Part shown: piece after piece, positions 16,718 to 25,502 of the stretch
How the letters are laid out: each line of letters begins with the position of its first letter
Position numbering within the stretch: the stretch's first letter is position 1
From: Syntrophotalea carbinolica DSM 2380
GTDB taxonomy: Bacteria > Desulfobacterota > Desulfuromonadia > Desulfuromonadales > Syntrophotaleaceae
DNA length: 64,000 nucleotides
Reading direction: 5' to 3'
Assembly: GCF_000012885.1 (NCBI RefSeq)
Contig: NC_007498.2
Coordinates: 3,194,001 to 3,258,000, forward strand
The notes under the pieces: generated by a model
Databases searched by the model: none
What the model was told of the DNA's origin: nothing
What the model saw: only the letters and a program-made list of their open reading frames with translations
Position numbers and translations under genes: made by a program

Positions 16718-17640
16718 AGGCCCGCACTTACGGACGAATCGCCGCCGGCATTGCGTATGGCACAGGGAACAGCCTCGGCCCGATTCTTTTCGCACCCCCG
16801 GTTTAGAATAGACAAAAACGTATCGACAACCTGCGGATCAAATCGTTGCCCTCTTTGCCGCACAAGCTCATCCAGCACCTTGGACCGCGACCAGGCTCTG
16901 CGATAGGGGCGATCGGAAGAAAGGGCATCCCAGACATCCACCACCGAAAAAATACGCGCCGCTAGCGGTATCTCCTCGCCACGGAGGCCTCGCGGATAGC
17001 CTGTGCCATCCCAGCGTTCATGATGACAATAGGGAATATCCAGCGCGGGCCGCAAATAATCGATCGGTTCCAACATGCGCAGTGCTGTTTCAGGGTGACG
17101 TCGCATAACAACCCACTGCTCTTCAGTTAAGGGACCCGGCTTGTGTAAGATACTGTCCGGCACGGCCATTTTCCCAATATCATGAAGCAAGGCGCCACGT
17201 TGCAGATGCGCAATCTCTGCGTCTGGAAGCCCCATCTTTCGGGCCAGGCAGAGCGACATTTCCGTCACCCGGCGGGTGTGCCCCTGGGTTTCCCTATCCC
17301 GCAAATCAAGGGCCCGCACCCAGCCCTCCAGCGTCCCTTCGTAACTCTGCTGCAGAGCCCGGCGGGAGGCATCCATCTCCCCAAAATGGCGCCGAATCAA
17401 CACATGGAGCAACAGGCTTGTCGTCAATATAAACAACCAGCCTTTAGCTGTCTGCATATGCGAGAGTACTGTTGCATCTGGCGCCAGGTGCTGCAATATA
17501 TGATCGGAACATATGATCCACACCCCGCTAAGCAACAGATAAATAGCAACTACTTTACTCGGAAATATAAGTTTCAAAGACACTTCCGAGTCGGATGCGC
17601 AAGGGTTGGGACACTTGGAATTGCTGTGATTGTCCGTCAT
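16714..17640 (-). CDS. membrane-anchored HD-GYP phosphodiesterase
   Basis: The protein has 308 residues from ATG 17640. A GTG at 17712 overlaps the folA stop and would add 24 residues; both ribosome sites are weak. Two membrane helices (VVAIYLLLSGVWIICSDHIL and GWLFILTTSLLLHVLI) precede a complete HD-GYP domain with HDIGKM and HHERWDGTGYP. HD-GYP enzymes break cyclic-di-GMP to GMP, linking the protein to motility-biofilm choice. No receiver or other cytoplasmic sensor domain is present, so the short N-terminal membrane region is the likely input. Confidence 0.87.
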   Translation of the reverse strand: MTDNHSNSKCPNPCASDSEVSLKLIFPSKVVAIYLLLSGVWIICSDHILQHLAPDATVLSHMQTAKGWLFILTTSLLLHVLIRRHFGEMDASRRALQQSYEGTLEGWVRALDLRDRETQGHTRRVTEMSLCLARKMGLPDAEIAHLQRGALLHDIGKMAVPDSILHKPGPLTEEQWVVMRRHPETALRMLEPIDYLRPALDIPYCHHERWDGTGYPRGLRGEEIPLAARIFSVVDVWDALSSDRPYRRAWSRSKVLDELVRQRGQRFDPQVVDTFLSILNRGCEKNRAEAVPCAIRNAGGDSSVSAGL

Positions 17641-17708
17641 GGTTGCATCTCTGGGGGGGGATGGGTGAGTTAAAGCTGTAGGCCGTGTAACGACATCGCC
17701 GGCACGGC

Positions 17709-18167
17709 TCACCTGCGGCGATAGATAATGTGCCGGAATTCGGAATAGTCCTGCTCTTGCTCAATCAGCCAGTCATCCGACCGATATTCGGGGAAACGGC
17801 AGTCTCCGGGGTAATTCTTCCTGATCCAGGAAACGGAGAGCTTGCCGGCCACGATAAGGGCCTGACGGTAAATCTCGCATCCACCGATAAAAAAAATATC
17901 TCCATTGCCTTGATCGGCGACTTGCAAGGCCTCGGCAAAATGGCGGCAGACTCTCAAACCCTCAACCGGCGGCATGCTACGGCTTACCACGATATTAAAA
18001 CGACCGGGCAACGGGCGACCTATGGACTCGAAAGTCCGCCGCCCCATCACCAGCGTATGACCGTAGGTCAATCGTCGGAATAATGCCAGGTCTTCGGGAA
18101 TGCTCCAGGGGAGTTGTCCTCGACGCCCGATAATTCGCTCGGCAGTCATGGCAACCACAATCGTCAT
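17709..18167 (-). CDS. folA: dihydrofolate reductase
   Basis: This 152-residue enzyme starts at MTIVVAMTAERIIGRRGQLP, matching the family N-terminus. Motifs include LPWSIPEDLALFRRLT, MGRRTFESIGRPLPGR and the NADPH-binding IFFIGGCEIYRQAL. It makes tetrahydrofolate for thymidylate, purine and methionine synthesis. The frame is open for 30 more codons upstream (another Met at 18257), but that extension lies outside the fold. The stop overlaps a possible GTG start of the HD-GYP gene. Confidence 0.93.
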   Translation of the reverse strand: MTIVVAMTAERIIGRRGQLPWSIPEDLALFRRLTYGHTLVMGRRTFESIGRPLPGRFNIVVSRSMPPVEGLRVCRHFAEALQVADQGNGDIFFIGGCEIYRQALIVAGKLSVSWIRKNYPGDCRFPEYRSDDWLIEQEQDYSEFRHIIYRRR

Positions 18168-18292
18168 CTGCTTTGAGTTCGTGCAGACTTGTCTCTGGAT
18201 GTTGCTGTGCACCGTTTCCCCTATCCATATTTTTTGCATGGCGCCAATGTCGGACATCCTAACACGTCTATCCCGACAATAACATGCAAACC

Positions 18293-19039
18293 TTATGCGA
18301 CGGGTTGCTTTCCAACCGCGGCAAGATAAATAACAAAGGCCTCCGACTCATCCAGCCCGAGCAACGCATTCATGGCGTCATCGTCAAAAGCTCCGACCGC
18401 GCAAGTCCCTGCATCGATGGTCGCCGACGCCAGATAAAGGTTCTGACATACATGCCCTGCATCCAGATAAAGATAACGGTAGCCACGCTCCCCGTAGCGC
18501 CATGTCATACGATAGGGCACCGCCACCCACATAAAGGCCACGGCACACTTCATCACCATGGTCTGACCGAGGCAGGCGGCAGCAAACCGCCCGGCCAGGT
18601 CAGGCTGGGTCGAGACAACCTCCAGCTGGTGTTCGATGGGCAAATACCTGTAAACACCAGGCACAAGATCTTCCACACGGTTAATCAGCAAAACGGTTTC
18701 GAACGCATGTCTGGCACCGGCTGAAGGCACAGTGCGCAGGGTAACCTTATTTCCGTAAACGAGTTTAACCCCCTGGGTACACCAGAGTAAATAGGACAAT
18801 TCGGCCAGGCTGAGATATTTATCGGAATATTCGCGAAGACTGGAGCGGTGGGTGATAAGCTGGCGCAAATCGACCAGATTCAGCGGTGTTTTCCCGGGAT
18901 GCGGCAGGGTAATCGCAGGGTTGACTTTTTGGGTCGGCCATACGAGTGGGGGCTGGGTCAGACCTTTTTGCTGATCGCTCATCTCAAGGAATTTGTGTTT
19001 GGTCTTTTCGACAAAAGTCCTACCGGTACCTGATTTCAC
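18293..19039 (-). CDS. SagB-type nitroreductase-fold oxidoreductase
   Basis: This 248-residue protein begins at a GTG with GGGAG 6 nt upstream. It fits the SagB/ThcOx branch of flavin nitroreductases: HRSSLREYSDKYLSLAELSY, then LLWCTQG, TVPSAGARHAFE, GVYRYLP, and YLYLDAGHVCQNLYLAS near the C-terminus. SagB proteins use FMN to oxidise azolines in thiazole/oxazole-modified peptides, but stand-alone copies are common and of unknown substrate. No cyclodehydratase (YcaO) or precursor peptide gene is nearby. A good promoter lies at 19109-19136. Confidence 0.8.
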   Translation of the reverse strand: MKSGTGRTFVEKTKHKFLEMSDQQKGLTQPPLVWPTQKVNPAITLPHPGKTPLNLVDLRQLITHRSSLREYSDKYLSLAELSYLLWCTQGVKLVYGNKVTLRTVPSAGARHAFETVLLINRVEDLVPGVYRYLPIEHQLEVVSTQPDLAGRFAAACLGQTMVMKCAVAFMWVAVPYRMTWRYGERGYRYLYLDAGHVCQNLYLASATIDAGTCAVGAFDDDAMNALLGLDESEAFVIYLAAVGKQPVA

Positions 19040-19108
19040 GACACTCTCCCTGGTTGGCACAGCTTTGCAGACCATCCTCGACAGATATACTCAAGCTGTT
19101 ACCCTTCC

Positions 19109-19136
19109 ATTATACGGGATGTGGGTTTTTAATCAA
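19109..19136 (-). promoter_or_regulatory. sigma-70 promoter of the SagB-like gene
   Basis: On the minus strand TTGATT and a perfect TATAAT are separated by 16 bp, 70 bases before the GTG start. Confidence 0.65.
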
Positions 19137-19183
19137 AAATCCGCCTTCTGCAACTTTCATCTACCTGCGATTTCCAATTGTAC

Positions 19184-19211
19184 TTGCCGAAGCCGTCATG
19201 GTTGATACAAT
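19184..19211 (+). promoter_or_regulatory. putative promoter of the ACT-domain gene
   Basis: TTGCCG and TACAAT are separated by 16 bp, 63 bases before the start codon, divergent from the SagB-like promoter. Confidence 0.45.
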
Positions 19212-19274
19212 GTCAGCGTATTTTCCCATCTTCACCAAGAATCACCCATCCCCCCCTTACGAAAGGAGCTCACC

Positions 19275-19541
19275 ATGTCTCAGGATAACCATTACATACT
19301 AGGCATTCACGTAGACGACCGCATCAAACGCGCATCTGACGTGCAGCAACTCCTTACCGACTACGGCTGCAACATAAAGACCCGCATTGGGCTGCATGAG
19401 GTGACGGGGAACTTTTGTGCCGGATTCGGACTGATCCTTCTGGAAATGATCGGCGACGCCGACAAGATCGGCGAGCTTGCAAAAAAACTCGACGCCATCG
19501 AGGGCGTCAGCATCCAGCAGATGGTTTTTGAACATCCTTGA
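19275..19541 (+). CDS. small ACT-like regulator (iron-only hydrogenase regulator family)
   Basis: This 88-residue protein starts after AAGGAG. It has the beta-alpha-beta-beta-alpha-beta pattern of an ACT/NikR-C-like domain and resembles the TM1266 group named iron-only hydrogenase system regulator (YILGIHVDDRIKRASDVQQL, then GFGLILLEMIGDADKIGELA). Such proteins lie beside [FeFe]-hydrogenase maturation genes in many anaerobes; none is present here. The domain probably senses a small ligand. The name rests on general likeness. Confidence 0.6.
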   Translation: MSQDNHYILGIHVDDRIKRASDVQQLLTDYGCNIKTRIGLHEVTGNFCAGFGLILLEMIGDADKIGELAKKLDAIEGVSIQQMVFEHP

Positions 19542-19549
19542 CATCTCCC

Positions 19550-19592
19550 CATGCAACAAGGGCGGAGACAATGTCTCCGCCCTTGTTGCATG
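19550..19592. terminator. long perfect palindrome, bidirectional terminator
   Basis: Two 21-base arms, 19550-19570 and 19572-19592, are exact inverted copies about a single central base. The element sits between convergent genes ending at 19541 and 19614. A short AT-rich tail follows on the plus strand. It very probably ends both transcripts. Confidence 0.7.
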
Positions 19593-19613
19593 ATAGATTT
19601 TCCGCAAAACCAT

Positions 19614-20015
19614 TCAGTCCATAACCTGCCCGTCGAGAAATGACCAGTGCCGGTATTTGCGCGGCATATGGCTACCCACCGCACCGATAATCAGTGCCGC
19701 CCACATGAGTTGAACGGCATACTGAAACCATACATGCACAAGAGCCACGCATGCGATATGCAACATAACCATCACACCGCGGCCCTGATAAGGCCAGCGC
19801 CAACTATGGTACACTTCCGAAGCGATCAGTCCAAGCCCCGTGCCGACCGTCCACCAGCCCCAGTAGTGCAAAACGGACAGCGGCTGCTGGAAAATGACGC
19901 CACCGAGCAATACGCCGGCGACACCGAGATGTACGCTGCGCAGCGCTATATCGGCGCCACGTGCCCAACCGGCACGTTTGTGCTTGGCCGCTTCCTGGGA
20001 CCCGTTGTTATTCAT
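19614..20015 (-). CDS. small integral membrane protein of unknown function
   Basis: This 133-residue protein starts at MNNNGSQEAAKHKRAG, with GGGAGGTGGGGG just upstream. After a basic, soluble N-terminus of about 25 residues there are four hydrophobic helices (LGVAGVLLGGVIF; WWTVGTGLGLIASEV; VMVMLHIACVALVHVWF; MWAALIIGAVGSHM). The pattern suggests a small four-helix inner-membrane protein. I do not recognise a family or active residues. It is monocistronic between two hairpin terminators. Confidence 0.7.
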   Translation of the reverse strand: MNNNGSQEAAKHKRAGWARGADIALRSVHLGVAGVLLGGVIFQQPLSVLHYWGWWTVGTGLGLIASEVYHSWRWPYQGRGVMVMLHIACVALVHVWFQYAVQLMWAALIIGAVGSHMPRKYRHWSFLDGQVMD

Positions 20016-20250
20016 CCCCCACCTCCCGATCAAATATCGTACGCCATCGTTACCTTGTGGCACCTTCTTACACCAATTCACATCGATAAGGCAATACAAC
20101 ATCTCTTAATCGAGCATTTCAACCATTGTCGACTTACCACCGCGCACCCCACGAATCCCTGAAGTCGATCCCCTCAATAAAAACCAACCCGCAGGCCACC
20201 CGGATCCGACTTGCGGTGCAATTTCCCCTCGACGAAGTCAAGCCGAAAAC

Positions 20251-20287
20251 ACAAGTGGGACTTTTCACAAGGAAAAGTCCCACTTGT
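20251..20287 (-). terminator. terminator downstream of acetaldehyde dehydrogenase
   Basis: ACAAGTGGGACTTTT and AAAAGTCCCACTTGT form a perfect 15-bp stem with a 7-nt loop about 70 bases after the stop codon; the stem itself ends in a T-rich strand. Confidence 0.75.
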
Positions 20288-20304
20288 TATCTTGCTATGA
20301 CGAA

Positions 20305-20338
20305 GGGATCAACAGCCCCTGCGAGGTCCGTTGATCCC
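20305..20338 (-). terminator. second hairpin just 3' of acetaldehyde dehydrogenase
   Basis: GGGATCAAC and GTTGATCCC pair perfectly across a 16-nt loop, 18 bases after the stop codon. Together with the next hairpin it makes a tandem terminator. Confidence 0.5.
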
Positions 20339-20356
20339 ATCGGCTTTTTAATGCGA

Positions 20357-21706
20357 TTACTCGTCTCTTTCGTAGTCCACGATACGCTGTGCGACCGACT
20401 TGATGCTCAAAAGGTCAGAGTAGTTGATGTTGTTGCCCAGATAGTTGTTGCCATCCGTGCCGCAACCAAGGGTCAGCGAAGGCGGCAGTTTGTTGTAGAT
20501 GAGACCGACGCTGCCGTGTACCGCAGGCTGATTCAAAAGCAGACGGTTGGCAGGAATTTCCAGGGCAAACTTGTCGAGGACTTTTTCGTCCTGGGCATGA
20601 ACGACGGCGGTGTGACCGGCGCCACCCCAACGAAGCTGGCTTTTTGCCGCCTCGATGGCCTCGTCCGTACTGTTGTAGCTGATGTAACCAAGTACGGGGG
20701 AGAGCTTTTCGTGGCTGAACCAATCGTCAGGCCCGATGCACTTAAGCGGCACGAGCAGCAGCTTGGCGTCTTCAGGCACTTCAAAACCGGCAAGCTTGGC
20801 AATGGCCTGCGGAGACTTACCGACAATGGCTACGGCCGGAACGCCTCTTTCCTTGTCGAACATGACTTTTTCAAGCTTCGCCTTCTCTTCATCGTTGACG
20901 AGGTAGGCGCCTCTTTCAACCAGCATCTTCACGGCCTTATCGGCGATATCCTTATCGTCGAAGATCATCGACTGATCGGAAGAGCAGATGGTGCCGTTGT
21001 CAAAGGTCTTGGACGCAATGACGTTGTTAACCGCAACGCTGAGATTAGCGGACTTGGAAACGAAAACGGGGGTATTCCCTGCACCGACGCCGATGGCGGG
21101 ATGCCCCGAGCTGTAAGCGGACTTGACCATGGCGTTACCGCCGGTAGCCAGAATCAGGTTCACGTCCGGGTGGTTGAACAGCATGTTGGTAGCTTCGATG
21201 GACGGCGTTTCAATCCACTGAATGCAGTTTTTGGGAGCGCCTGCGGAAATAGCGGCGTCCAGCATGATCTTGGCCGCTTCGGCACTGCACTTCTGAGCAC
21301 GGGGGTGGAAAGCGAAAATGATGACGTTACGCGTCTTCATGGCGATGAGAGACTTGAACATAACCGTCGATGTGGGGTTGGTCGTCGGAGTTGCGGCAGC
21401 AAGCACACCAAAAGGCTCAGCGATATATTTTACGCCTTCCTTTTCTTCGATAACGCCAACGGATTTCTTATCTTTGAAATACTCATAAACAACGTGGGCG
21501 CCAAGATGATTCTTGATGGCTTTATGGTCGGCCCGGCCGATACCGGTTTCCTCTACGGCCAATTCACCAAGTTTGACTTCGTTAGCAACGCTGGCTGCAT
21601 CCATTGCCGCGGTGATCTTATCGACCTGCTCCTGGGTAAACTCCCTGAATTCGTCAGCAGCCTTTCTTGCATTGGCTACCAATTGATCGATCATTTCCTT
21701 AGCCAT
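20357..21706 (-). CDS. acetaldehyde dehydrogenase (CoA-acylating)
   Basis: This 449-residue enzyme starts at MAKEMIDQLVANA after GGAGG. It is the stand-alone form of the aldehyde-dehydrogenase half of AdhE and similar to EutE. The catalytic Cys is residue 241 in FDNGTICSSDQSM, with PFGVLAAATPTTNPTST and the nucleotide loop GVGAGNTPVF. It interconverts acetaldehyde plus CoA with acetyl-CoA using NAD, a central step when ethanol, acetoin or butanediol are fermented. A promoter-like site sits 280 bp upstream and tandem terminators follow, so it is probably a strongly expressed single gene. Confidence 0.92.
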   Translation of the reverse strand: MAKEMIDQLVANARKAADEFREFTQEQVDKITAAMDAASVANEVKLGELAVEETGIGRADHKAIKNHLGAHVVYEYFKDKKSVGVIEEKEGVKYIAEPFGVLAAATPTTNPTSTVMFKSLIAMKTRNVIIFAFHPRAQKCSAEAAKIMLDAAISAGAPKNCIQWIETPSIEATNMLFNHPDVNLILATGGNAMVKSAYSSGHPAIGVGAGNTPVFVSKSANLSVAVNNVIASKTFDNGTICSSDQSMIFDDKDIADKAVKMLVERGAYLVNDEEKAKLEKVMFDKERGVPAVAIVGKSPQAIAKLAGFEVPEDAKLLLVPLKCIGPDDWFSHEKLSPVLGYISYNSTDEAIEAAKSQLRWGGAGHTAVVHAQDEKVLDKFALEIPANRLLLNQPAVHGSVGLIYNKLPPSLTLGCGTDGNNYLGNNINYSDLLSIKSVAQRIVDYERDE

Positions 21707-21987
21707 ACCTAATCCTCCTAGTCTTTGTTGTTGATTGTTCACCTTACCCAAACATTCTTAAGAAAACGCATAAAAAAGCGCCTCCGCACAGCGTGTGTGC
21801 GGACAAAGAACCCCGAAACAACTTGCGGGATCGCTAAATAGACAGGCCAACCTTCCTGTATATATAGGCACATGAACAATATCGACACGAACAATCACGA
21901 AGGGTTACCGGCAAAAGACCATCCGGCAGCCCGGGAGATTCTCTAAAACATTGTATTACGAATCTTGTCAGCCGCGCAACATTGGTA

Positions 21988-22016
21988 CTTATAACAGAGT
22001 GCTGTATACCTTGCAA
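21988..22016 (-). promoter_or_regulatory. putative promoter of acetaldehyde dehydrogenase
   Basis: On the minus strand TTGCAA and TATAAG are 17 bp apart. The transcript would have a leader of about 275 nt before the start codon at 21706. Confidence 0.45.
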
Positions 22017-22549
22017 GCAAATTATATCCGCTTTTCACCTCCTGCAAGGATGCTAAAAACAGCTTAAATCTAGTCACCTCGCCCCCCTTTCAATCCGCTG
22101 TTTTCAATTTCCATGGGATTTTGTTGCCTGCACGAAAAACTGAAAAACGGACAAAAAAAATGCGCGCCGGTCAGGAGGGAAAAACCGCGCGCGCTAAGGA
22201 TTGGACTATGGTGGTTGCCAGTGAGTCCCAATTGATTATTAGCTTAACACTCCCTGACGATTTTGCAACTCCGGGGACATTTTTTTCCTCACCCTCCCTG
22301 CCCTCCATCAGGTTTTCGCTTCACACGAGAACCTCGCCAAACCGGGTTATGTTTTAAGGACATTATCGGCAACAACTTTATGTTAAAAACGACCAAACAT
22401 TATATATGGCTTCGTTTACCACATTCTGCAACCCGCCGCCATTAACCGATCCAAAACTTGTTTGATCGCAGCCACACCCCAAACAGACTCTTACTCTGCC
22501 CCCCGACCCCAAAGCCCGTAGCCATACATCTCCATGCAGCGCAGGGCAC

Positions 22550-22582
22550 AAAAAAGCCCACATCAAAGATGTGGGCTTTTTT
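22550..22582. terminator. perfect bidirectional terminator
   Basis: AAAAAAGCCCACATC, a 3-nt loop and GATGTGGGCTTTTTT make a 15-bp stem with T tracts on both strands. It ends the histidine-kinase transcript and could insulate the dehydrogenase region. Confidence 0.85.
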
Positions 22583-22672
22583 CTCGATCTTGGCAGACGG
22601 CGCAGAGATGAGAAACCGTCCATGCCTTGCGGAATCGGAAATCCGCACCATGCGATACGCCCCCGCAGCCAG

Positions 22673-22749
22673 CTAGTTTTCATCCGGAAACGGTCCTTTT
22701 CCCTCATGAAAACCATGCCGTGTGCGTCCCGAGCCTCCGGGTGCACACC
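22673..22749 (-). repeat. palindromic repeat, longer copy, 3' of histidine kinase
   Basis: On the minus strand it begins with GTGTGCACCCGGAGGCTC and ends with TCCGGATGAAAACTAG, the same ends as the copy at 2044-2074. It has about 45 extra bases inside, including GTTTTCAT/ATGAAAAC. The right 16 bases are identical in both copies. Confidence 0.45.
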
Positions 22750-22758
22750 AGTTATGGA

Positions 22759-25053
22759 TCAACGAAACGGTCGATGTTTATCCATCACCAGGCAGGCCGG
22801 CGGAGCTTCGGGCAAACGCAGGACAAAACGCGCGCCCCGCTCCGTATTCTGAACCTCGATCTCACCCTGATGGTGCTCTACAATACGATGCACAATGGGC
22901 AAACCAAGACCGGTTCCCTGTTTGCGGGTGGTAAAGAAGGGGTTGAAAATATTTCGCAGAATATTCGCCGGGATACCGCCCCCGGTATCTTCAATTTCTA
23001 CCGCCACCGCCCGGTCGCCACGCAAAGAAGTTCGATACGCTCGCACGATCAGGATACCTCCGTCGCGCATGGCCTGGCGGGCATTATCCACCAGGTTGAC
23101 GATGACCTGACGAAGTTTCTGTTCATCCCCCTGAATGGCAGCCAGATCATCACTAAGCTCCCTCACCAGACGTACGGCCCCTTCCCGCAGCGCGTCCTCC
23201 TCAAGGACCAAAACTTCCTCAATAACCTTGATCAGATCGCAGTCGGCGATGCACAACATCTGCTTTTTGGAAAACCCCAAAATATTGGTCAGCATCTCTT
23301 CCATGCGCCGTACCTCGCGCACGATTATTCCACTGTATTCCTGCTCGCGGGTGCCTTCAGGTAAACTGCGAGCCAGGCGCCGGGCGAAACCGCCGATGGA
23401 AACCAGGGGATTACGTAACTCATGGGTAACAGAAGCGGCGGTCTCTCCGAGAGCGGCCATCTTTTCTCCCTGAATAAGTCGCTCCTGGGTTTCACGAAGG
23501 TCACGATGCGATGTTTCGACACGATGCAGCAACATGGAGTTTTCCATGGCTTGAGCAGCCTGATTGGCAAACAACTCGAGGAAACGACGCCGCTCCATCA
23601 AAGCGGCCCTGGACATGCAGGCACTGTCGACAACCAGAACCCCCAGAGCCCTGCTGCGCCCCTGCAGCGGCACCAGGGCACAGGCGTTCAACTTGACCGC
23701 TTCGGCGAGGCGACCGAAAGCCCCCGGAAAAGCCATGGTATCGGTTTCGACAACAAGCTCATCCTGAGCCAGGGCACGGGCCAGAGGATTGTCATCGGGC
23801 GACAGAGGCAAACGCTGCTTGAGTACCAGCTGGCAGAAATCGTCCTGGCGCTGCCTTTCCCGGATGCCTTCGGTTATAAGCGGCAATTCCCACTCTACCT
23901 CGGATTCCTCCCTGGGAAACAGGTAGCGCGCCGAACGGCGCGTCACCCCGACCATCCCCTGCAGAACGCCACTACGTTCATTGGCCAGAAACAACATGGC
24001 CCGCTCGAAGCCTCCCCCCCACGGGATGGTAACCGCGGAAAGAATGAGGTGCATCAGATCATCCAGATGCAAGGTACTGTGCATTGCCCTGGAAATACGA
24101 TACAGCAAGGAGATTTCGTGCAGCTTACGGCTGTTATCCTGCAGCAAAAGCGCCCGGTCTTCCAAAGCCTTGATCCGCTCTAGATTCTGAGCTACCTGCG
24201 CGCCGAGGCGCTCCAGAAAAACACGGCTCGCATCAGAGAGACCCAGCCCCATAGCTCCGGCCCGACCATCCTCCACCAAAAACAGGGTACCTCTCATGCG
24301 TCCCTGAAACATCAGCGGCAAACAAACCCCCGATGCGGCCACAAACTGCATTTGCTCATCCTGAAGGATTCGGCAACTGAGCTCTGCCTCCAGTTTTTCA
24401 AAGGTGCCGAGATCGGCCTGTCGATGCGATACGATACGCACCAGCGACTTGCCCAAAACCGTTTCGCCGTGCATAGGGCGCAAAATAGCGCAGGCGATAC
24501 CGCCTGCCTCCTCCAGGACCGACCAGACCTCATCCAGCAACACCGGCAAGGCGAAGGAACATCTCAACCCCTGAGCAAGATTGTCGAGCAGAACCAGCTC
24601 ATGCACTTGACGCTGCTGCCTGTCCGCACCGATATGCTCCCGCACCAGGCCAGCCAACACCCGACTGGACGATTGCGCCAATTGCGGCAGAGAACTGTCC
24701 TCGGCCAAACCACCGGAAAGGATGCAGGTGAGCACCCCCAGGTCATTGCCGACATCGCCGGCAGGAAAATGAAGGATCGCGGATTCCGCCGATGACGCAC
24801 AGGCTTCAGGTAAAGGACTCGCAGTATCAGGAGAGGGTTTTTGGCATGGCGGAAAATCATGGGAAGCATAGGCCTCCAAAAAATTTTTGCCATGATGGGT
24901 AAAGGGTTCCGGGAACCAAAAAAACGCTCCCGCCAATGGCAAGGAGCGTTCCAGCAAAGCTAATATTTTTTGGCATTTCAGCAGCGGGGCATCCTCCCCG
25001 CCGACGGCGAGGCACAACACTTCATGGAGAATTGTACAACCTTCGCAGACCAT
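22759..25053 (-). CDS. soluble sensor histidine kinase with GAF-type input domains
   Basis: This 764-residue kinase has no membrane helix. Residues of about 150-300 and 315-500 look like two GAF domains ([40 protein letters not shown]), joined by a helical linker. The kinase core is complete: H-box [20 protein letters not shown]-box [24 protein letters not shown] and GTGLGLPI. It should sense a cytosolic ligand or redox state and phosphorylate a response regulator. None lies next to it, so it is an orphan. GGGAG precedes the start. A DksA-like gene is 37 bases upstream. Confidence 0.9.
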   Translation of the reverse strand: MVCEGCTILHEVLCLAVGGEDAPLLKCQKILALLERSLPLAGAFFWFPEPFTHHGKNFLEAYASHDFPPCQKPSPDTASPLPEACASSAESAILHFPAGDVGNDLGVLTCILSGGLAEDSSLPQLAQSSSRVLAGLVREHIGADRQQRQVHELVLLDNLAQGLRCSFALPVLLDEVWSVLEEAGGIACAILRPMHGETVLGKSLVRIVSHRQADLGTFEKLEAELSCRILQDEQMQFVAASGVCLPLMFQGRMRGTLFLVEDGRAGAMGLGLSDASRVFLERLGAQVAQNLERIKALEDRALLLQDNSRKLHEISLLYRISRAMHSTLHLDDLMHLILSAVTIPWGGGFERAMLFLANERSGVLQGMVGVTRRSARYLFPREESEVEWELPLITEGIRERQRQDDFCQLVLKQRLPLSPDDNPLARALAQDELVVETDTMAFPGAFGRLAEAVKLNACALVPLQGRSRALGVLVVDSACMSRAALMERRRFLELFANQAAQAMENSMLLHRVETSHRDLRETQERLIQGEKMAALGETAASVTHELRNPLVSIGGFARRLARSLPEGTREQEYSGIIVREVRRMEEMLTNILGFSKKQMLCIADCDLIKVIEEVLVLEEDALREGAVRLVRELSDDLAAIQGDEQKLRQVIVNLVDNARQAMRDGGILIVRAYRTSLRGDRAVAVEIEDTGGGIPANILRNIFNPFFTTRKQGTGLGLPIVHRIVEHHQGEIEVQNTERGARFVLRLPEAPPACLVMDKHRPFR

Positions 25054-25090
25054 CGCACTCCCCAGTCCGGAAACCCCTTTGGTAAAAAAC

Positions 25091-25447
25091 CTAACCTATC
25101 TTTTCTTTTCGCTCTTGCTCGGTTTTGCAGTCGATACACAGAGTCGTCACCGGGCGGGCCCGCAAACGCTCTGCCCCGATGGGTTCTTCACAACATTCAC
25201 ACTCCCCGAAAGTACCTTGTTCGATACGCTCGAGAGCCTGACGAATCTTCATGATCAACTTACGTTCGCGGTCGCGAATGCGCAACTCGAAATTGCGATC
25301 GGATTCCAAAGATGCCCGGTCGGTAGGGTCGGGAAAGTTACTCTGGTCATCGGTCATCTCCGATACGGTCTTGCCGGCATCCCGCAGCAGTGCCTCAAGC
25401 TGAGACTCAAGGATGGCCTTGAACTCCTTCAGTGCTTCCTGATCCAT
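25091..25447 (-). CDS. DksA/TraR-family transcription factor
   Basis: This 118-residue protein has the coiled-coil N-terminus with the acidic tip DPTDRASLESD (the DxxDxA motif that enters the RNA-polymerase channel). It also has a C-terminal zinc finger with four cysteines (FGECECCEEPI, then TTLCIDC); one further Cys lies between the first pair. DksA works with ppGpp to adjust rRNA and amino-acid promoters. Length and motifs fit a short DksA or DksA-like paralogue. AAGGAG precedes the ATG. It probably shares a transcript with the downstream histidine kinase. Confidence 0.88.
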   Translation of the reverse strand: MDQEALKEFKAILESQLEALLRDAGKTVSEMTDDQSNFPDPTDRASLESDRNFELRIRDRERKLIMKIRQALERIEQGTFGECECCEEPIGAERLRARPVTTLCIDCKTEQERKEKIG

Positions 25448-25502
25448 ACAATTCTCCTTGTGCTATATGAGCTTGCAAATGTAAATGAAATCGATTGTCT
25501 CG

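Larger units (their letters stand above)
20016..20356. other. intergenic stretch with two terminator hairpins
   Basis: This 341-bp gap lies between the membrane-protein start and the aldehyde dehydrogenase stop. Apart from the hairpins at 20251-20287 and 20305-20338 I see nothing. The left part should hold the promoter of the small membrane protein. Confidence 0.5.
21707..22758. other. long non-coding region upstream of acetaldehyde dehydrogenase
   Basis: In these 1,052 bp I find no gene I can defend. It holds the dehydrogenase leader with a hairpin (TCCGCACA/TGTGCGGA, 21783-21803), its putative promoter (21988-22016), a perfect bidirectional terminator (22550-22582) and a palindromic repeat (22673-22749). 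The part at 22,080-22,540 shows no clear feature and could hide a small RNA or decayed gene. Confidence 0.5.

Noticed and set aside
20126-21712. A 528-residue plus-strand frame
   Set aside because: It is antisense to the acetaldehyde dehydrogenase, which has a full set of family motifs and a good ribosome site.
22121-22852. Several overlapping short plus-strand frames upstream of acetaldehyde dehydrogenase
   Set aside because: They have biased, low-quality composition, lack ribosome sites and run across a terminator and a repeat.
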